A DNA stretch of 64,000 nt from contig NZ_FCNW02000034.1 in assembly GCF_001544475.1 (NCBI RefSeq), forward strand, positions 1-64,000. Reading direction: 5' to 3'. The notes beneath the pieces are model-generated. The model saw nothing but the letters and a program-made list of their open reading frames with translations. It had not been told where the DNA came from and searched no databases. The stretch's first letter is position 1. Each line of letters starts with the position of its first letter. Position numbers and translations under genes: made by a program. This document shows positions 8,696 through 17,331 of this stretch, piece by piece. Source of the stretch: Caballeronia humi. GTDB lineage: Bacteria; Pseudomonadota; Gammaproteobacteria; Burkholderiales; Burkholderiaceae.

Positions 8696-9699
8696 GTCGT
8701 GGTCGAGCCGGAGCTCGCGCGAGGGATGAAATTTACCGGCACCAGCGTGTCGGCCGGGTCGAGTGAGTTCAGATTGTCTTCGAGCAGCAATTCCACGCCG
8801 CGCCGACCGAGCGCTTCCTTGTCGACCGTCACGGTGGACAGCGGCGGCGTGCTCTGCGCGGCCGCCGGAATATCGTCAAAACCGACGAACGCAATGTCCT
8901 CCGGCACCCGCAAACCGTGCGCGACACAAACGCGCATCGCGGCGAGGGCCGCTGCATCGTTATAGGCGAAAACGGCGTCGGGGAGCGGATTCGATTGCTC
9001 CCGCGCCTGCACGATTAGGCGTTCCATGGCGTCGGCGGCGGCCAGATCGGCGGCGAGACCGGGCTGCGTGTTGATTTCCAGCATCGGATCGAAGAGTAAT
9101 CCGGCTTCGAAATAAGCGAGCCGGTAGCCGAGCGCGCGCTGCGAGATGCTGTGATGCGCGAGCGATCCGCCGATGAACGCGACGCGCCGCCGGCCGAGCG
9201 CGAACAGATGCCGCATCGCGAGCGACGCGCCTTTGATGTTGTCGATATTGACCGAGCGGAAACCGGGCGCGCGCAGGTCGATCAGAATGGTAGGACGGTT
9301 CAGCGAATGCAGGTGGACGAGCAGTTCAGGCTCGACGAAGCCCGCGACGGCGATGGCGTCCGGCGCGTGCAGGCGCATTTGCTGCGCGAGATCCTGCGTC
9401 GGACCGGCGGTGAGGACGGACGGCACGAGCCGTCGTTCGCGGCACGCTTCCTCGAAGCCGTTCAGAACGTGCGAGAAAAACGGGCTGACTGCGAAATTGT
9501 TGTGCTGCCGGTGCAGGAGGAAGGTGACGCGCCGGATACGGGTGCGCAGTTGCGCGGAATCGTAGCCGAGTTGCTGCGCGACTTCGACGACACGTACGCG
9601 CGTCGCTTCGGACAAGCCTGGCTGATTTTTCAGCGCTCTCGACACGGTGCCGATCGAGACGCTGGCCGCACGCGCGACATCGCGAATGGTGGTGCCCAT
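8692..9699 (-). CDS. LacI-family transcriptional regulator of the sugar operon
   Basis: 335 residues from ATG 9699; a longer frame reaches 9777, but the family-typical N-terminus starts here (MGTTIRDVARAASVSIGTVS, the LacI helix-turn-helix with the hinge helix after it). The remainder is a periplasmic-binding-protein-like effector domain, with a closing motif NDAAALAAMRVCVAHGLRVPEDIAFVGFDD typical of LacI/PurR proteins. It should sense a sugar or sugar phosphate and repress its own operon, as it is the first gene of regulator-isomerase-kinase. The operator is expected between 9700 and 9863, where I could not fix a convincing palindrome. Stop and next start overlap (ATGA). Confidence 0.93.
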   Translation of the reverse strand: MGTTIRDVARAASVSIGTVSRALKNQPGLSEATRVRVVEVAQQLGYDSAQLRTRIRRVTFLLHRQHNNFAVSPFFSHVLNGFEEACRERRLVPSVLTAGPTQDLAQQMRLHAPDAIAVAGFVEPELLVHLHSLNRPTILIDLRAPGFRSVNIDNIKGASLAMRHLFALGRRRVAFIGGSLAHHSISQRALGYRLAYFEAGLLFDPMLEINTQPGLAADLAAADAMERLIVQAREQSNPLPDAVFAYNDAAALAAMRVCVAHGLRVPEDIAFVGFDDIPAAAQSTPPLSTVTVDKEALGRRGVELLLEDNLNSLDPADTLVPVNFIPRASSGSTTT

Positions 9700-9863
9700 C
9701 TGGTTTCTCTGAGTCCTGTTTATCGTCCGACGGCGGGTTCGCTTCGTTGCGGCGATTGTATAGTAAAACGGGCGCAAGACAGCGTATCAGAGACCTAGAG
9801 GAAACCAGTAGAGGCTTGTTCTGTATGGGTTTTGTCGGGTTGATTTTGTTTAGTAAAAAAGGC

Positions 9864-10469
9864 TTAAACAGCTTCCCGCCGATGCACGGAAGCCGCATCC
9901 GACGACCACACGTCCAAAATCATGTCCTCGTCCTGGTAGTGCGACAAGCGCGCGAGCGGAAGCTTTACGCTCAATTCGTCGTGAACGTAATCGCCGGAAT
10001 GCGGCCAGCCTTCAATCGGCTGCCGCCAGTGGCACGCGATCACGGTCCCGCCTGGTGCGAGCGAATCGGTCAGCCGGTTTGCGAGGCGAGAAAGTTGGCC
10101 GTCGTCGAGGTAATAGGCGAGTTCGCTCACCACCAGCAAGTCGAAGCGGCCTTCCGGCCAGTCGTCGGGCACTGAGCGCTGCTCGATCCGCACGTGGCTC
10201 AAGTGCGCGACGCGGCGGCGCGCATGCTCGACGGCGTCGGCGTTCATGTCAGCGGCGAGCAGCGTGTCGCAGCGTGTGGCGAGTTCGGCCGTCAGTTCGC
10301 CGGTTGCGCAGCCGGGCTCATAGGCTTTCGCGTAGCGCTCGACGGGGAGCATCGCGAGCGTGAGCGCCCGCTTGCGGCGTTCGTACCAGCGCTTGCGCAG
10401 GAGCCAGGGGTCGTCGCTTTGCTGGTAGAGACCGTCAAAGTATTCTTGGGCGTTCGGCTCGCGGCTCAT
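9864..10469 (-). CDS. SAM-dependent methyltransferase, NodS-like
   Basis: 201 residues from ATG 10469, which overlaps the PIG-L stop by four bases (ATGA). The Rossmann SAM-binding motif YEPGCATGELTAEL lies near residue 49, with an acidic AADMN strand end after it. The N-terminal EYFDGLYQQSDDPWLLRKRWYERRK pattern is typical of NodS-type N-methyltransferases and of SAM methyltransferases found beside PIG-L deacetylases. Third and last gene of the acyl-CoA dehydrogenase/PIG-L/methyltransferase unit. It might methylate an amine freed by the PIG-L enzyme, which is inference. The longer open frame up to 10682 lies inside the PIG-L gene and is not used. Confidence 0.88.
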   Translation of the reverse strand: MSREPNAQEYFDGLYQQSDDPWLLRKRWYERRKRALTLAMLPVERYAKAYEPGCATGELTAELATRCDTLLAADMNADAVEHARRRVAHLSHVRIEQRSVPDDWPEGRFDLLVVSELAYYLDDGQLSRLANRLTDSLAPGGTVIACHWRQPIEGWPHSGDYVHDELSVKLPLARLSHYQDEDMILDVWSSDAASVHRREAV

Positions 10470-11227
10470 ATCAAAACCACCTCGTAAGGCCGCGTGAGCC
10501 GCGCGAGCACGTGATCCGGCAGGATCGGCGCGCGGCCGGTGGCAGCATCGGTTTCGAGCTGGCTGCGAAACGCCTCGACGGCGTGGAGCTTGCGCGCGTG
10601 GGTGTCGGTGTCGAGGACGATGCGGCGCGCGCGGCTCCATGGCACGCGCGAATCGTCGGGCGACGCCCAGTGCCACGTCCACACCGGAATCTCGACGAAC
10701 GGCAGGTCGCGCCGCTCCGCCTCCGACGATACCGCCCGCCCGACCGCTTCATGATCCGGATGGCCGTCGTGGCGCCAGGTGCCGAAAACCACGTCGCCGG
10801 GACGCAGATGTTCGCCGAGCGTTGCCGCTAGTTGCGCTTCGAACCGCTCGACGCCGCCGTCGGGCAGACCGAGCCGCAGCGTCTGGACGTAGCGCATGTG
10901 CAGGCGCTGCAAGGCTTCGCGCGTTTCCTGCGGGCGGACGTCGGCCAGGCGCTCTTCCGGCCACACGGGCGAGCCCGGATGGCTTGCGGTGCCGTCGGTT
11001 ACGGCGACGATGAGCACCTTGCGCCCCAGCGCCGAGAGTTTCGCGAGCAGGCCGCCGGTGCCGAGCACTTCGTCGTCCGGATGCGGTGCCACGATGACCG
11101 CGCGCGCGCCTGCGGGCACGAGCGTCGCGGGGTCGACTTCCGGCAGCGTGGCAAGCCGCGCCCAACTTTGCCAGGTGGCCTCCGACGTGCCGTCTCCGGC
11201 GATCACGCGATCCTGGTTGTCGTTCAC
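10466..11227 (-). CDS. PIG-L (LmbE-like) family deacetylase
   Basis: About 253 residues if GTG 11227 is the start. That codon sits two bases after the upstream stop with GGGAG eight bases before it; ATG 11242 is the alternative and would overlap the previous gene by 13 bases. The zinc-binding AxHPDDE motif is present (VAPHPDDEVLGTGGLLAK), with the second metal patch GTWRHDGHPDHEAVGRAV later. Such enzymes remove an acetyl group from an N-acetylglucosamine-type sugar or related amide in the cytoplasm. It is the middle gene of a coupled three-gene unit. The substrate is unknown. Confidence 0.9.
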   Translation of the reverse strand: MNDNQDRVIAGDGTSEATWQSWARLATLPEVDPATLVPAGARAVIVAPHPDDEVLGTGGLLAKLSALGRKVLIVAVTDGTASHPGSPVWPEERLADVRPQETREALQRLHMRYVQTLRLGLPDGGVERFEAQLAATLGEHLRPGDVVFGTWRHDGHPDHEAVGRAVSSEAERRDLPFVEIPVWTWHWASPDDSRVPWSRARRIVLDTDTHARKLHAVEAFRSQLETDAATGRAPILPDHVLARLTRPYEVVLI

Positions 11228-11229
11228 GA

Positions 11230-12270
11230 TTACAGCTCCCATGATCCGCGCTCATCGTTCACGATGCGCTCGGCGAGCGCGGCTTCGTCGCGCTCCGCGT
11301 GGCTTTGCCGGATGAACACGGGAAGGTCCGCCATCAGATGGGCGAAATGCGCGTTGCGACAGAGCGGCGCGGCGCCGAGCGCGCGCCCTGCGTGGGCGAG
11401 GACGTCGGTTGCGGCGCGCTCTACGACGAGCCGCGCGCGCAGCGCCGGGGCGATAGCGTCGGTGCGTGGCTCGTGATCGAAGCGCGCGGCGGTGTCGCGC
11501 AGTAGGCTCGCGGCGCTGCTCAGCGCTGTATCAATTGCGCCGAGATGCGCGAGCTTGTGCGGATCGGCGCGCCGGGCGGCGTCGCGCCGGACGAACTCAC
11601 CGATCGCCGATGCCGCCCCGAACCAGCATGCCGCAATGCCCCCGCCGCCTTGCCAGAAGCCCGGGCGTTCGAGATAGGCACGTGGCGGCCCGATCTGCAC
11701 GGCGCGAGCGTTGTCGAAGTGCACGTCTACGCTCGCGCTCGCATTCATGCCGACCGCCATCCAGCCCTCGCTCGTCACGCGCACGCCCGGCTGGCGCAGG
11801 TCGACGGCGGCGAGAATCGCCTCGTCGCGTTCGTTCCAGGCGGTCACGAGAGCGTGCGTGATGAAAGCGGCGCCGGAGCACCACGCCTTCGTGCCGTGCA
11901 GCGTGATGCGGTTCTCACCGTTTGAGCCGTCTGCGCTTTTTGCACCGAGGCGTGCGTTCGGCGGTTCGGCGGCCCAGACGCCCCAGGCGTTGCCTTCGCC
12001 GGGATCGATACCGTTCAGCTCGGCGAGGATTGCGAGCGCATCCGTGTGGCCTTCATACAGTTTCACGAGCGCCAGATCGCACGCCGCAACCGTGCCGAGC
12101 ATCCGCCACCGTTCGAGCGTGCCGCCGCCGCCCGGCATCGGAATCCGGTCGAAACCCGCGTCGATGAGGGAGCGCAACGCTCCAGCCGTCTCTTCCGCCG
12201 AGCCGCGTGCAAAACGCAATTCGCGCAGGAACGCGTGCAAATCGGCTGGCCGGTTCATGACCGCTGGCAT
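11230..12270 (-). CDS. Acyl-CoA dehydrogenase family protein, short type
   Basis: 346 residues from ATG 12270, chosen because GAGGGG lies five bases upstream; ATG 12258 is an in-frame alternative. It is shorter than standard acyl-CoA dehydrogenases (about 380). It keeps the middle beta-domain pattern (HGTKAWCSGAAFITHALVTAW) and the C-terminal helical bundle (DTALSSAASLLRDTAARFD; AGRALGAAPLCRNAHFAHLMADLPVFIRQ), but an obvious catalytic Glu context and CoA-binding features are not evident. It may act on something other than a free acyl-CoA. First gene of the dehydrogenase/PIG-L/methyltransferase unit, which I recall as a recurrent uncharacterised grouping in proteobacteria. Confidence 0.85.
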   Translation of the reverse strand: MPAVMNRPADLHAFLRELRFARGSAEETAGALRSLIDAGFDRIPMPGGGGTLERWRMLGTVAACDLALVKLYEGHTDALAILAELNGIDPGEGNAWGVWAAEPPNARLGAKSADGSNGENRITLHGTKAWCSGAAFITHALVTAWNERDEAILAAVDLRQPGVRVTSEGWMAVGMNASASVDVHFDNARAVQIGPPRAYLERPGFWQGGGGIAACWFGAASAIGEFVRRDAARRADPHKLAHLGAIDTALSSAASLLRDTAARFDHEPRTDAIAPALRARLVVERAATDVLAHAGRALGAAPLCRNAHFAHLMADLPVFIRQSHAERDEAALAERIVNDERGSWEL

Positions 12271-12477
12271 GGCGCCCCTCGAAAGCTGCGTTTGCTGCGT
12301 GTGTTCAACATGGTGGTTCTCCCTGTCGGCCCTGCCGTGACTTTGCGATGGACAAAGTGTGGCAATGCGCATGCCCGGGCGCCAGTCGGCCAGATGGAAT
12401 ACGCCAAACGCACGATTTCGTGCTTTGAGCCTATGTCGATCGGACGAATCGACGGAACGCGCCGCGCAGGCTCAAAT

Positions 12478-12505
12478 AGCAAAAAAGCCGCACGAGGCGG
12501 CTTTC
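12478..12505 (-). terminator. Rho-independent terminator after the SBF transporter
   Basis: On the minus strand a GAAAGCCGCC/GTGCGGCTTT hairpin (AAAGCCGC paired with GCGGCTTT, short loop) is followed by a run of T's (12481-12486 read on the other strand). It lies about 40 bases past the stop of the transporter gene at 12543 and separates it from the dehydrogenase unit. Confidence 0.75.
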
Positions 12506-12542
12506 AGGGCTTTTGCGGGAGGCGACAGTGGATTTGCAAACT

Positions 12543-13562
12543 TCAGCGACGCACCGGCGCGGCCGCGCGCTCGGGCTCGCGCGCTTTCTCGGCGGCCGTG
12601 CGGCGCGCGCCCCAACGTTGCGCCAGAACGGCACACACCATCAACTGGATCTGGTGGAACAGCATCAGCGGCAACACTACCGCGCCGACCGCCTGCGAGG
12701 CGAAGATAACCTTCGCCATCGGAATGCCGGACGCGAGGCTCTTCTTCGAGCCGCAGAAGATGATGGTGATCTGGTCGGCGCGGCTGAAGCCCAGGCGTTT
12801 GGCGGCGAACGCCGTCGCGAAAATGGCGAGCGCGAGCAGCACGATATTGACGACGAGCAGCCCGCCGAGCGTGGCAAGCGACATCGAATGCCAGATGCCT
12901 TCGTTGACGGCCTCACTGAACGCCACATACACGACGAGCAAAATCGACCCCTGATCAACGAATTTCAGCATCGCGCGATTGCGGTCGATCCATTTGCCGA
13001 TCGCCGGCCGCAGCGCCTGGCCGGCGATGAACGGCACGAGCAGTTGCAGCGTGATATTGCCGACCGTGTGCCAGGGCGAGCCGGTCGTCGCGCCGTGGCT
13101 GTGCACCACGAGCCCGACGAGCGCCGGCGTAATGAAGATGCCGAGCAGACTCGACGCCGATGCGCTGCACACGGCGGCGGGCACGTTGCCCTTCGCCATC
13201 GACGTGAACGCAATCGACGATTGCACCGTGGAAGGCAGCGTGCAAAGGAACAGGATGCCCATGTAGAGCTGGGGCGTGACGAGCGGCGTCAGGATCGGCT
13301 TGAGCGCGAGGCCGAGGAGCGGGAACATCGCGAACGTGCTGAGCAGCACGACGAGGTGCAGCCGCCAGTGCATCGCGCCCGAGACAATCGCCTCGCGCGA
13401 GAGTTTTGCGCCGTGCAGGAAAAACAGCAGGCCGATGGCGAAATTGGTCAGCCAGTTGAAGCCGACCGCGACCGTGCCCCGGCACGGCAGAAGACTCGCG
13501 ATGATCACGGTACCCACGAGGGCAAGCGTGAAGTTATCGGGGAGAAGTTTTGGGCGCGCCAT
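12543..13562 (-). CDS. Bile acid:sodium symporter (SBF-like) family transporter
   Basis: 339 residues from ATG 13562 (MARPKLLPDNFTLALVGTV). The product is hydrophobic, with about nine to ten membrane helices, such as NFAIGLLFFLHGAKLS, LHLVVLLSTFAMFPLLGLAL and ATLGGLLVVNIVLLALAIFA. The layout matches the SBF-like/YfeH-type branch of the bile acid:Na+ symporter superfamily, including the TLPSTVQSSIAFTSMAKGN patch of the core domain and a late FCGSKKSLASGIPMAK motif. It is an inner-membrane transporter of an unknown organic anion. The C-terminus is a short, Arg/Ala-rich cytoplasmic tail. A hairpin terminator follows. An upstream in-frame ATG at 13619 would add 19 polar residues and is less likely. 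Confidence 0.9.
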   Translation of the reverse strand: MARPKLLPDNFTLALVGTVIIASLLPCRGTVAVGFNWLTNFAIGLLFFLHGAKLSREAIVSGAMHWRLHLVVLLSTFAMFPLLGLALKPILTPLVTPQLYMGILFLCTLPSTVQSSIAFTSMAKGNVPAAVCSASASSLLGIFITPALVGLVVHSHGATTGSPWHTVGNITLQLLVPFIAGQALRPAIGKWIDRNRAMLKFVDQGSILLVVYVAFSEAVNEGIWHSMSLATLGGLLVVNIVLLALAIFATAFAAKRLGFSRADQITIIFCGSKKSLASGIPMAKVIFASQAVGAVVLPLMLFHQIQLMVCAVLAQRWGARRTAAEKAREPERAAAPVRR

Positions 13563-14064
13563 CAAAATCTCGCACTCGAATGTGCATGGGGTTGCGAAAA
13601 AACCGGGCGTCGCGTGCAAACCGTCGAACCAGCACGGTCGTGCAAAACGTCAAGTCAGGAAAACCAGTATTTTCGCTGCTTTGTCATTTAACAAGCAAAT
13701 TCATTTAAGTGATCGATTAATGCGCTCCCGGCATGGGCTGCCGCGCGCGGAAAGCGGCACTCGCAACATTCGAGCCCGCTAATAAATGGTCATCTCATCA
13801 CACGATTCAGCGTTTCCACGCATGCCTGAAACGCCAAAAAACCTAGTAGTAACATGGTGTTACAACCATTGAGCAGGTCTAACACTTTTTGGCTCGACTC
13901 GCGAGGCGTGGGGCCATAAATTGTCGATACACCGGTTGCCGGGTGCGCCCATTCTCCCCAATGGGGCATTCGCAAAGCTCCGACAACGACCGGTTGCTTG
14001 GTCGTCCGCGCGAGTTTTCGCCGCCCGAGAAGCCGGTTCACGTCGGACAATACGCAGTATCGAC
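13563..14064. other. Intergenic stretch, no supported gene
   Basis: About 500 bases between the divergent transporter and the small protein at 14065. The first 300 are clearly more AT-rich than the surroundings, as expected for promoters. A minus-strand frame at 13790-14050 gives an 86-residue peptide, but it needs a TTG start and has non-native codon use. No inverted repeat with a T-run was found. Confidence 0.5.
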
Positions 14065-14460
14065 ATGGCGCCCATAGGCTTTCGCAAGACGTTTCGATGG
14101 TTCGTTGGCACCGCGATCGGTTCGGTCACGGTGGTGGCGTCGCTTGCGCTCGCTGGTACGCCGGGCGGCGTCTGGCTGACCGCTGGCGGTCCGGCGGAAC
14201 GCGCTGCGCCCAGTCAGGACCTCGCGCACAAAACGCCTCAGACGCTGCGATTCACGCAGGTCGGCGCCAAGGACGGCCTGACGCCGATCAGCGCGGAAGT
14301 GCGCGGTGTGCCGCGCGCCGAACAAGCGGTTCCGATGCGCGGGTCTGGATCGATCCGTGCCGACATCGCGCGCTACAACGAGGAGCGTAGTATCCCTCGT
14401 CCGCAAAGCCGTCCAAGCGACGACTCCCGCGCGCCTTCCAACGCGACTTACCGCAACTAA
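14065..14460 (+). CDS. Hypothetical protein with N-terminal membrane anchor or signal, 131 aa
   Basis: 131 residues from ATG 14065 (MAPIGFRKTFRWFVGTAIGS). A hydrophobic segment at about residues 12-30 (WFVGTAIGSVTVVASLALAG) suggests an uncleaved anchor or a signal peptide. The rest is polar and Pro/Ser/Arg-rich, ending RPQSRPSDDSRAPSNATYRN, so it is probably periplasmic and largely disordered. Codon third positions are G/C-biased, which supports coding. The frame is open further upstream to 13921, but the start chosen begins the positively charged part of a signal-like sequence. No known family. Confidence 0.65.
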   Translation: MAPIGFRKTFRWFVGTAIGSVTVVASLALAGTPGGVWLTAGGPAERAAPSQDLAHKTPQTLRFTQVGAKDGLTPISAEVRGVPRAEQAVPMRGSGSIRADIARYNEERSIPRPQSRPSDDSRAPSNATYRN

Positions 14461-14932
14461 TCTGCGGTCGGGCACACGCGTCTTCCTCTTGTCCACAACA
14501 AAAAATTAATGCCACGTCCAGACTTCCCGCGTCTGTGACGTAAGCGCGCCACACTCGCGCCCAATACCCTTCGCAACAATTCCCCTCTTTTTTGCGCGCA
14601 CCGACAATGCGGCCTGCGCGTGTCATCTCATATTCATCGATCGTTCGTTTCGCGGCGCATCGCCTCGTGGCATGGGCCGCAGGCGCGTTGTAAGCGTTGC
14701 GTATCGCTTGTGAATTCACGTCGTAGAGGAAGCGCGAAAAGCCCTTAGTACGCGAAGCGCTATACCCGCAATAACCAAAAAGAATTTTGGCCGGAAAAAT
14801 GATCCGTAAAGATGGTCCCGCTCCAGAGAAGGCCGCAAGCCCAGCGGTACAACCCATCACGCCGGTCTGACGAGGCAAGTCATGAGGCTTGCCCGCCAAC
14901 GCTTTAACTTTTGACAAACGACAGGAGAGTTC
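14461..14932 (+). other. Leader/promoter region of the porin gene
   Basis: About 470 bases without a supported gene. The part near 14750-14850 is AT-richer (GCAATAACCAAAAAGAATTT) and may hold the porin promoter. A small stem (GGCAAG/CTTGCC) lies at about 14875-14895, just before the ribosome site CAGGAGAG. Long leaders are common in front of outer-membrane protein genes, but I cannot name a regulator site here. Confidence 0.4.
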
Positions 14933-16015
14933 ATGAAGCCAACCGTCAACCGTGCGCTTAAGGCAACGGTCAAGGCCACCGTAATCGCCGCCACGTTCGG
15001 CATGCTTGCGGCCGGCTCGGCGCAGGCGCAATCGAGTGTTTCGCTCTACGGGCAGGTCGACGAATGGGTGGGCGCCACCAAGTTCCCCGGCAGCGATCGC
15101 GCCTGGAACGTGAGCGGCGGCGGCATGTCGACGTCCTACTGGGGCTTGAAGGGCGCCGAAGACCTCGGCAACGGCTACAAGGCGATCTTCACCCTCGAAA
15201 GCTTCTTCCGCGCCCAGAACGGCCAGTACGGTCGCTTCACCGGCGACACGTTCTTTGCGCGTAACGCCTACGTCGGCATCCAGGCGCCGTACGGCACGTT
15301 CACCGCCGGCCGCCTGACGACGCAACTCTTCGTCTCGACGATCCTGTTCAACCCGTTCATCGATTCGTACGTCTTCTCGCCGATGGTCTACCACGTGTTC
15401 CTCGGCCAGGGCACGTTCCCGACGTACACGACGGACCAGGGCGTCGTCGGCGATTCAGGCTGGAACAACTCGGTGCAGTACACGACGCCCGACTTCAGCG
15501 GCCTGTCCGGCAGCGCGATGTACAGCTTCGGCAACCAGGCGGGCGACGGCCGCTCGAAGAAGTACAGCGCGCAGTTCCTGTACTTCCACGGCCCGTTCGC
15601 GGCGACCGGCGTCTACCAGTACGTCAACTACAACAACACGCCGGGCGATCTCTCGACGCTCGTCGCGGGTTACAAGAGCCAGAGCGTCGCGCAGGCGGGC
15701 GCCTCGTACGACTTGAAGTACGTAAAATTCTTCCTGCAGTACATGTACACGAAGAACGACATCGAAACCGGCAGCTTCCACGTCAACACGGGGCAGGGCG
15801 GCGTGACGGTGCCGGTCGGGCCGGGCACGGTGATGGCGTCGTATGCATACTCGCGCAGCAACGGCGGCCTCGACCAGACGCACAAGAGCTGGGCCGTCGG
15901 CTACGACTACCCGCTCTCGAAGCGCACCGACGTCTACGCCGCGTACCTGAACGACAAGTACACGAGCATCTCGTCGGGCAACACGTACGGCGTGGGCCTG
16001 CGCGCGAAGTTCTAA
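14933..16015 (+). CDS. Outer-membrane porin (Gram-negative GBP family)
   Basis: 360 residues with a clear signal peptide: charged start, hydrophobic core (VIAATFGMLAAGSAQA), cleavage after AQA, then QSSVSLYGQVDEWVG, the classic first beta-strand of beta-proteobacterial trimeric porins. Further hallmarks are YWGLKGAEDLGNGYKAIFTLES, FFARNAYVGIQAPYGTFTAGR and the C-terminal TYGVGLRAKF ending in Phe, needed for outer-membrane insertion. It forms a general diffusion channel with 16 strands expected. SD CAGGAGAG precedes the ATG. A strong inverted repeat follows the stop. Monocistronic. Confidence 0.95.
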   Translation: MKPTVNRALKATVKATVIAATFGMLAAGSAQAQSSVSLYGQVDEWVGATKFPGSDRAWNVSGGGMSTSYWGLKGAEDLGNGYKAIFTLESFFRAQNGQYGRFTGDTFFARNAYVGIQAPYGTFTAGRLTTQLFVSTILFNPFIDSYVFSPMVYHVFLGQGTFPTYTTDQGVVGDSGWNNSVQYTTPDFSGLSGSAMYSFGNQAGDGRSKKYSAQFLYFHGPFAATGVYQYVNYNNTPGDLSTLVAGYKSQSVAQAGASYDLKYVKFFLQYMYTKNDIETGSFHVNTGQGGVTVPVGPGTVMASYAYSRSNGGLDQTHKSWAVGYDYPLSKRTDVYAAYLNDKYTSISSGNTYGVGLRAKF

Positions 16016-16035
16016 GCGCAAGGCGTTCCGCCAAA

Positions 16036-16073
16036 ACGACAACACCGCGTCCTGGGACGCGGTGTTGTCGTTT
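16036..16073. terminator. Inverted-repeat terminator between porin and nitronate monooxygenase
   Basis: Perfect 18-base arms (AACGACAACACCGCGTCC and its complement) with a two-base loop, located between two convergent stops. A-rich on the left and T-rich on the right, so it can stop transcription from both sides, although the T-run is short. Confidence 0.8.
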
Positions 16074-16084
16074 GAAAAGCAGGT

Positions 16085-17047
16085 TCAGGCCACGCCGATC
16101 CGCGCCTTCGCCTCGTCATACTCCTGCTTCAGCCGCGCAACGAGCTCGCCGACGCTCGGCACGTCGTGCATCAGCCCGACGCCCTGTCCCGCGCCCCAAA
16201 TGTCCTTCCACGCCTTCGTCTTGCTCGAGCCGTCGCCGAAATTCATCGCGGTCTTGTCCGATTCGGGCAGCGCCTCGGGATCGAGCCCCGCGTTCACGAT
16301 GCTCTCGCGGATGTAGTTGCCGTGTACGCCCGTGAAAAGGTTCGTGTAGATGATGTCGGCGGCGCTCGCATCGACGATAGCGCTCTTGTAGCTCTCGTGC
16401 GCGTGCGCCTCGCGCGTCGCGATGAAGCGCGTGCCCATGTAGGCGAGGTCCGCGCCCATCGCCTGGGCGGCGAGGATAGAGCCGCCGTTCGCGATCGATC
16501 CCGACAGCACGATCGGCCCGTCGAAGATGCGCCGCACTTCGCCGACGAGCGCGAACGGCGAGGTGGTGCCCGCATGTCCGCCCGCGCCCGCCGCGACGAG
16601 GATCAGCCCGTCGACGCCCGCTTCCAGCGCCTTCTGCGCGTGGCGGATGTTGATCACGTCGTGCAGCACGATGCCGCCGTAGCTGTGGACGGCGTCGATC
16701 ATCTCCTTGACCGGTGCGCGCAGGCTCGTGATGAAGATCGGCACCTCGTGCTCGACGCACACGCGCACGTCCCGTTCGAGCCGCGCATTGGACTGATGAA
16801 CGATCTGGTTCACCGCGATCGGCCCGATGTTCGCGTCCGGATGAGCCGCCTTGTGCTCGGCTAGCGATGCCTGGATCTGCGTGAGCCATTCGTCGAGCAA
16901 TTCGGGAGGGCGCGCGTTCAGCGCCGGAAACGACCCGACGATGCCCGCCTTGCATTGCGCGAGCACGAGTTCGGGATAGCTGACGATGAACATCGGCGAG
17001 GCCACGACCGGCAGCGCGAGATGTTGCAGGACGGCGGGTAATGCCAT
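16085..17047 (-). CDS. Nitronate monooxygenase / 2-nitropropane dioxygenase family
   Basis: 320 residues from ATG 17047, preceded by CAGGAG; the open frame to 17119 lacks a better start. FMN-dependent TIM-barrel protein: LPVVASPMFIVSYPELVLAQ at the start, GLILVAAGAGGHAGTTSPFALVGEVR around residue 173 with the conserved GGHAG phosphate/catalytic-His patch, then VLSGSIANGGSILAAQAMGADLAYMGTRF as the FMN-phosphate site. It oxidises alkyl nitronates, or relatives such as 2-oxo/enoyl substrates, in the cytoplasm. It stands alone and diverges from a dehalogenase-like hydrolase, with a palindromic operator-like site in the shared promoter region. Confidence 0.92.
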   Translation of the reverse strand: MALPAVLQHLALPVVASPMFIVSYPELVLAQCKAGIVGSFPALNARPPELLDEWLTQIQASLAEHKAAHPDANIGPIAVNQIVHQSNARLERDVRVCVEHEVPIFITSLRAPVKEMIDAVHSYGGIVLHDVINIRHAQKALEAGVDGLILVAAGAGGHAGTTSPFALVGEVRRIFDGPIVLSGSIANGGSILAAQAMGADLAYMGTRFIATREAHAHESYKSAIVDASAADIIYTNLFTGVHGNYIRESIVNAGLDPEALPESDKTAMNFGDGSSKTKAWKDIWGAGQGVGLMHDVPSVGELVARLKQEYDEAKARIGVA

Positions 17048-17170
17048 GACGTGTGTCTCCTGTTCGACGTGCGATGCGTGGTCGGTGAATTCTACGACCG
17101 CTGCCCGAAAAAATCGCACGCCAGCATTATTTTGAGAAATAGGCGCGCTTGAACCGACCGCCGCGCGCCA

Positions 17171-17195
17171 CTATAGAACGATCGTTCGATTATAG
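17171..17195. promoter_or_regulatory. Operator-like palindrome in a divergent promoter region
   Basis: Perfect 12-base palindrome GAACGATCGTTC at 17176-17187, flanked by CTATA on the left and TATAG on the right. This resembles operators of TetR-type repressors. It lies between the nitronate monooxygenase gene (minus) and the hydrolase gene (plus). No TetR gene is adjacent, so the regulator is unknown. Confidence 0.5.
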
Positions 17196-17331
17196 GCGAT
17201 CCGTCGGCCGGGCGATGCCCGGAGCATTCCCGAGGAAGTCTTCGGTTTCGTCGAAAGTCATGCTGGTCAAGCGTTGCGCGGCGTGCGGCGCGCATACAAT
17301 GGTCCGCACCCGCCACGACGAGAACGCCACC

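Noticed and set aside
9700..9863. LacI operator before the sugar operon
   Set aside because: Expected there, but no convincing palindrome; GTTTA/TTAAAC near 9849 is too weak to call.
13790..14050. 86-aa minus-strand frame that reads slightly protein-like
   Set aside because: Needs a TTG start without a ribosome site, AT-rich codons and no recognised homologue; divergent promoter DNA is a simpler explanation.
14288..15394. 368-aa minus-strand frame across the porin start
   Set aside because: Antisense to the porin signal peptide and the leader; no family features.
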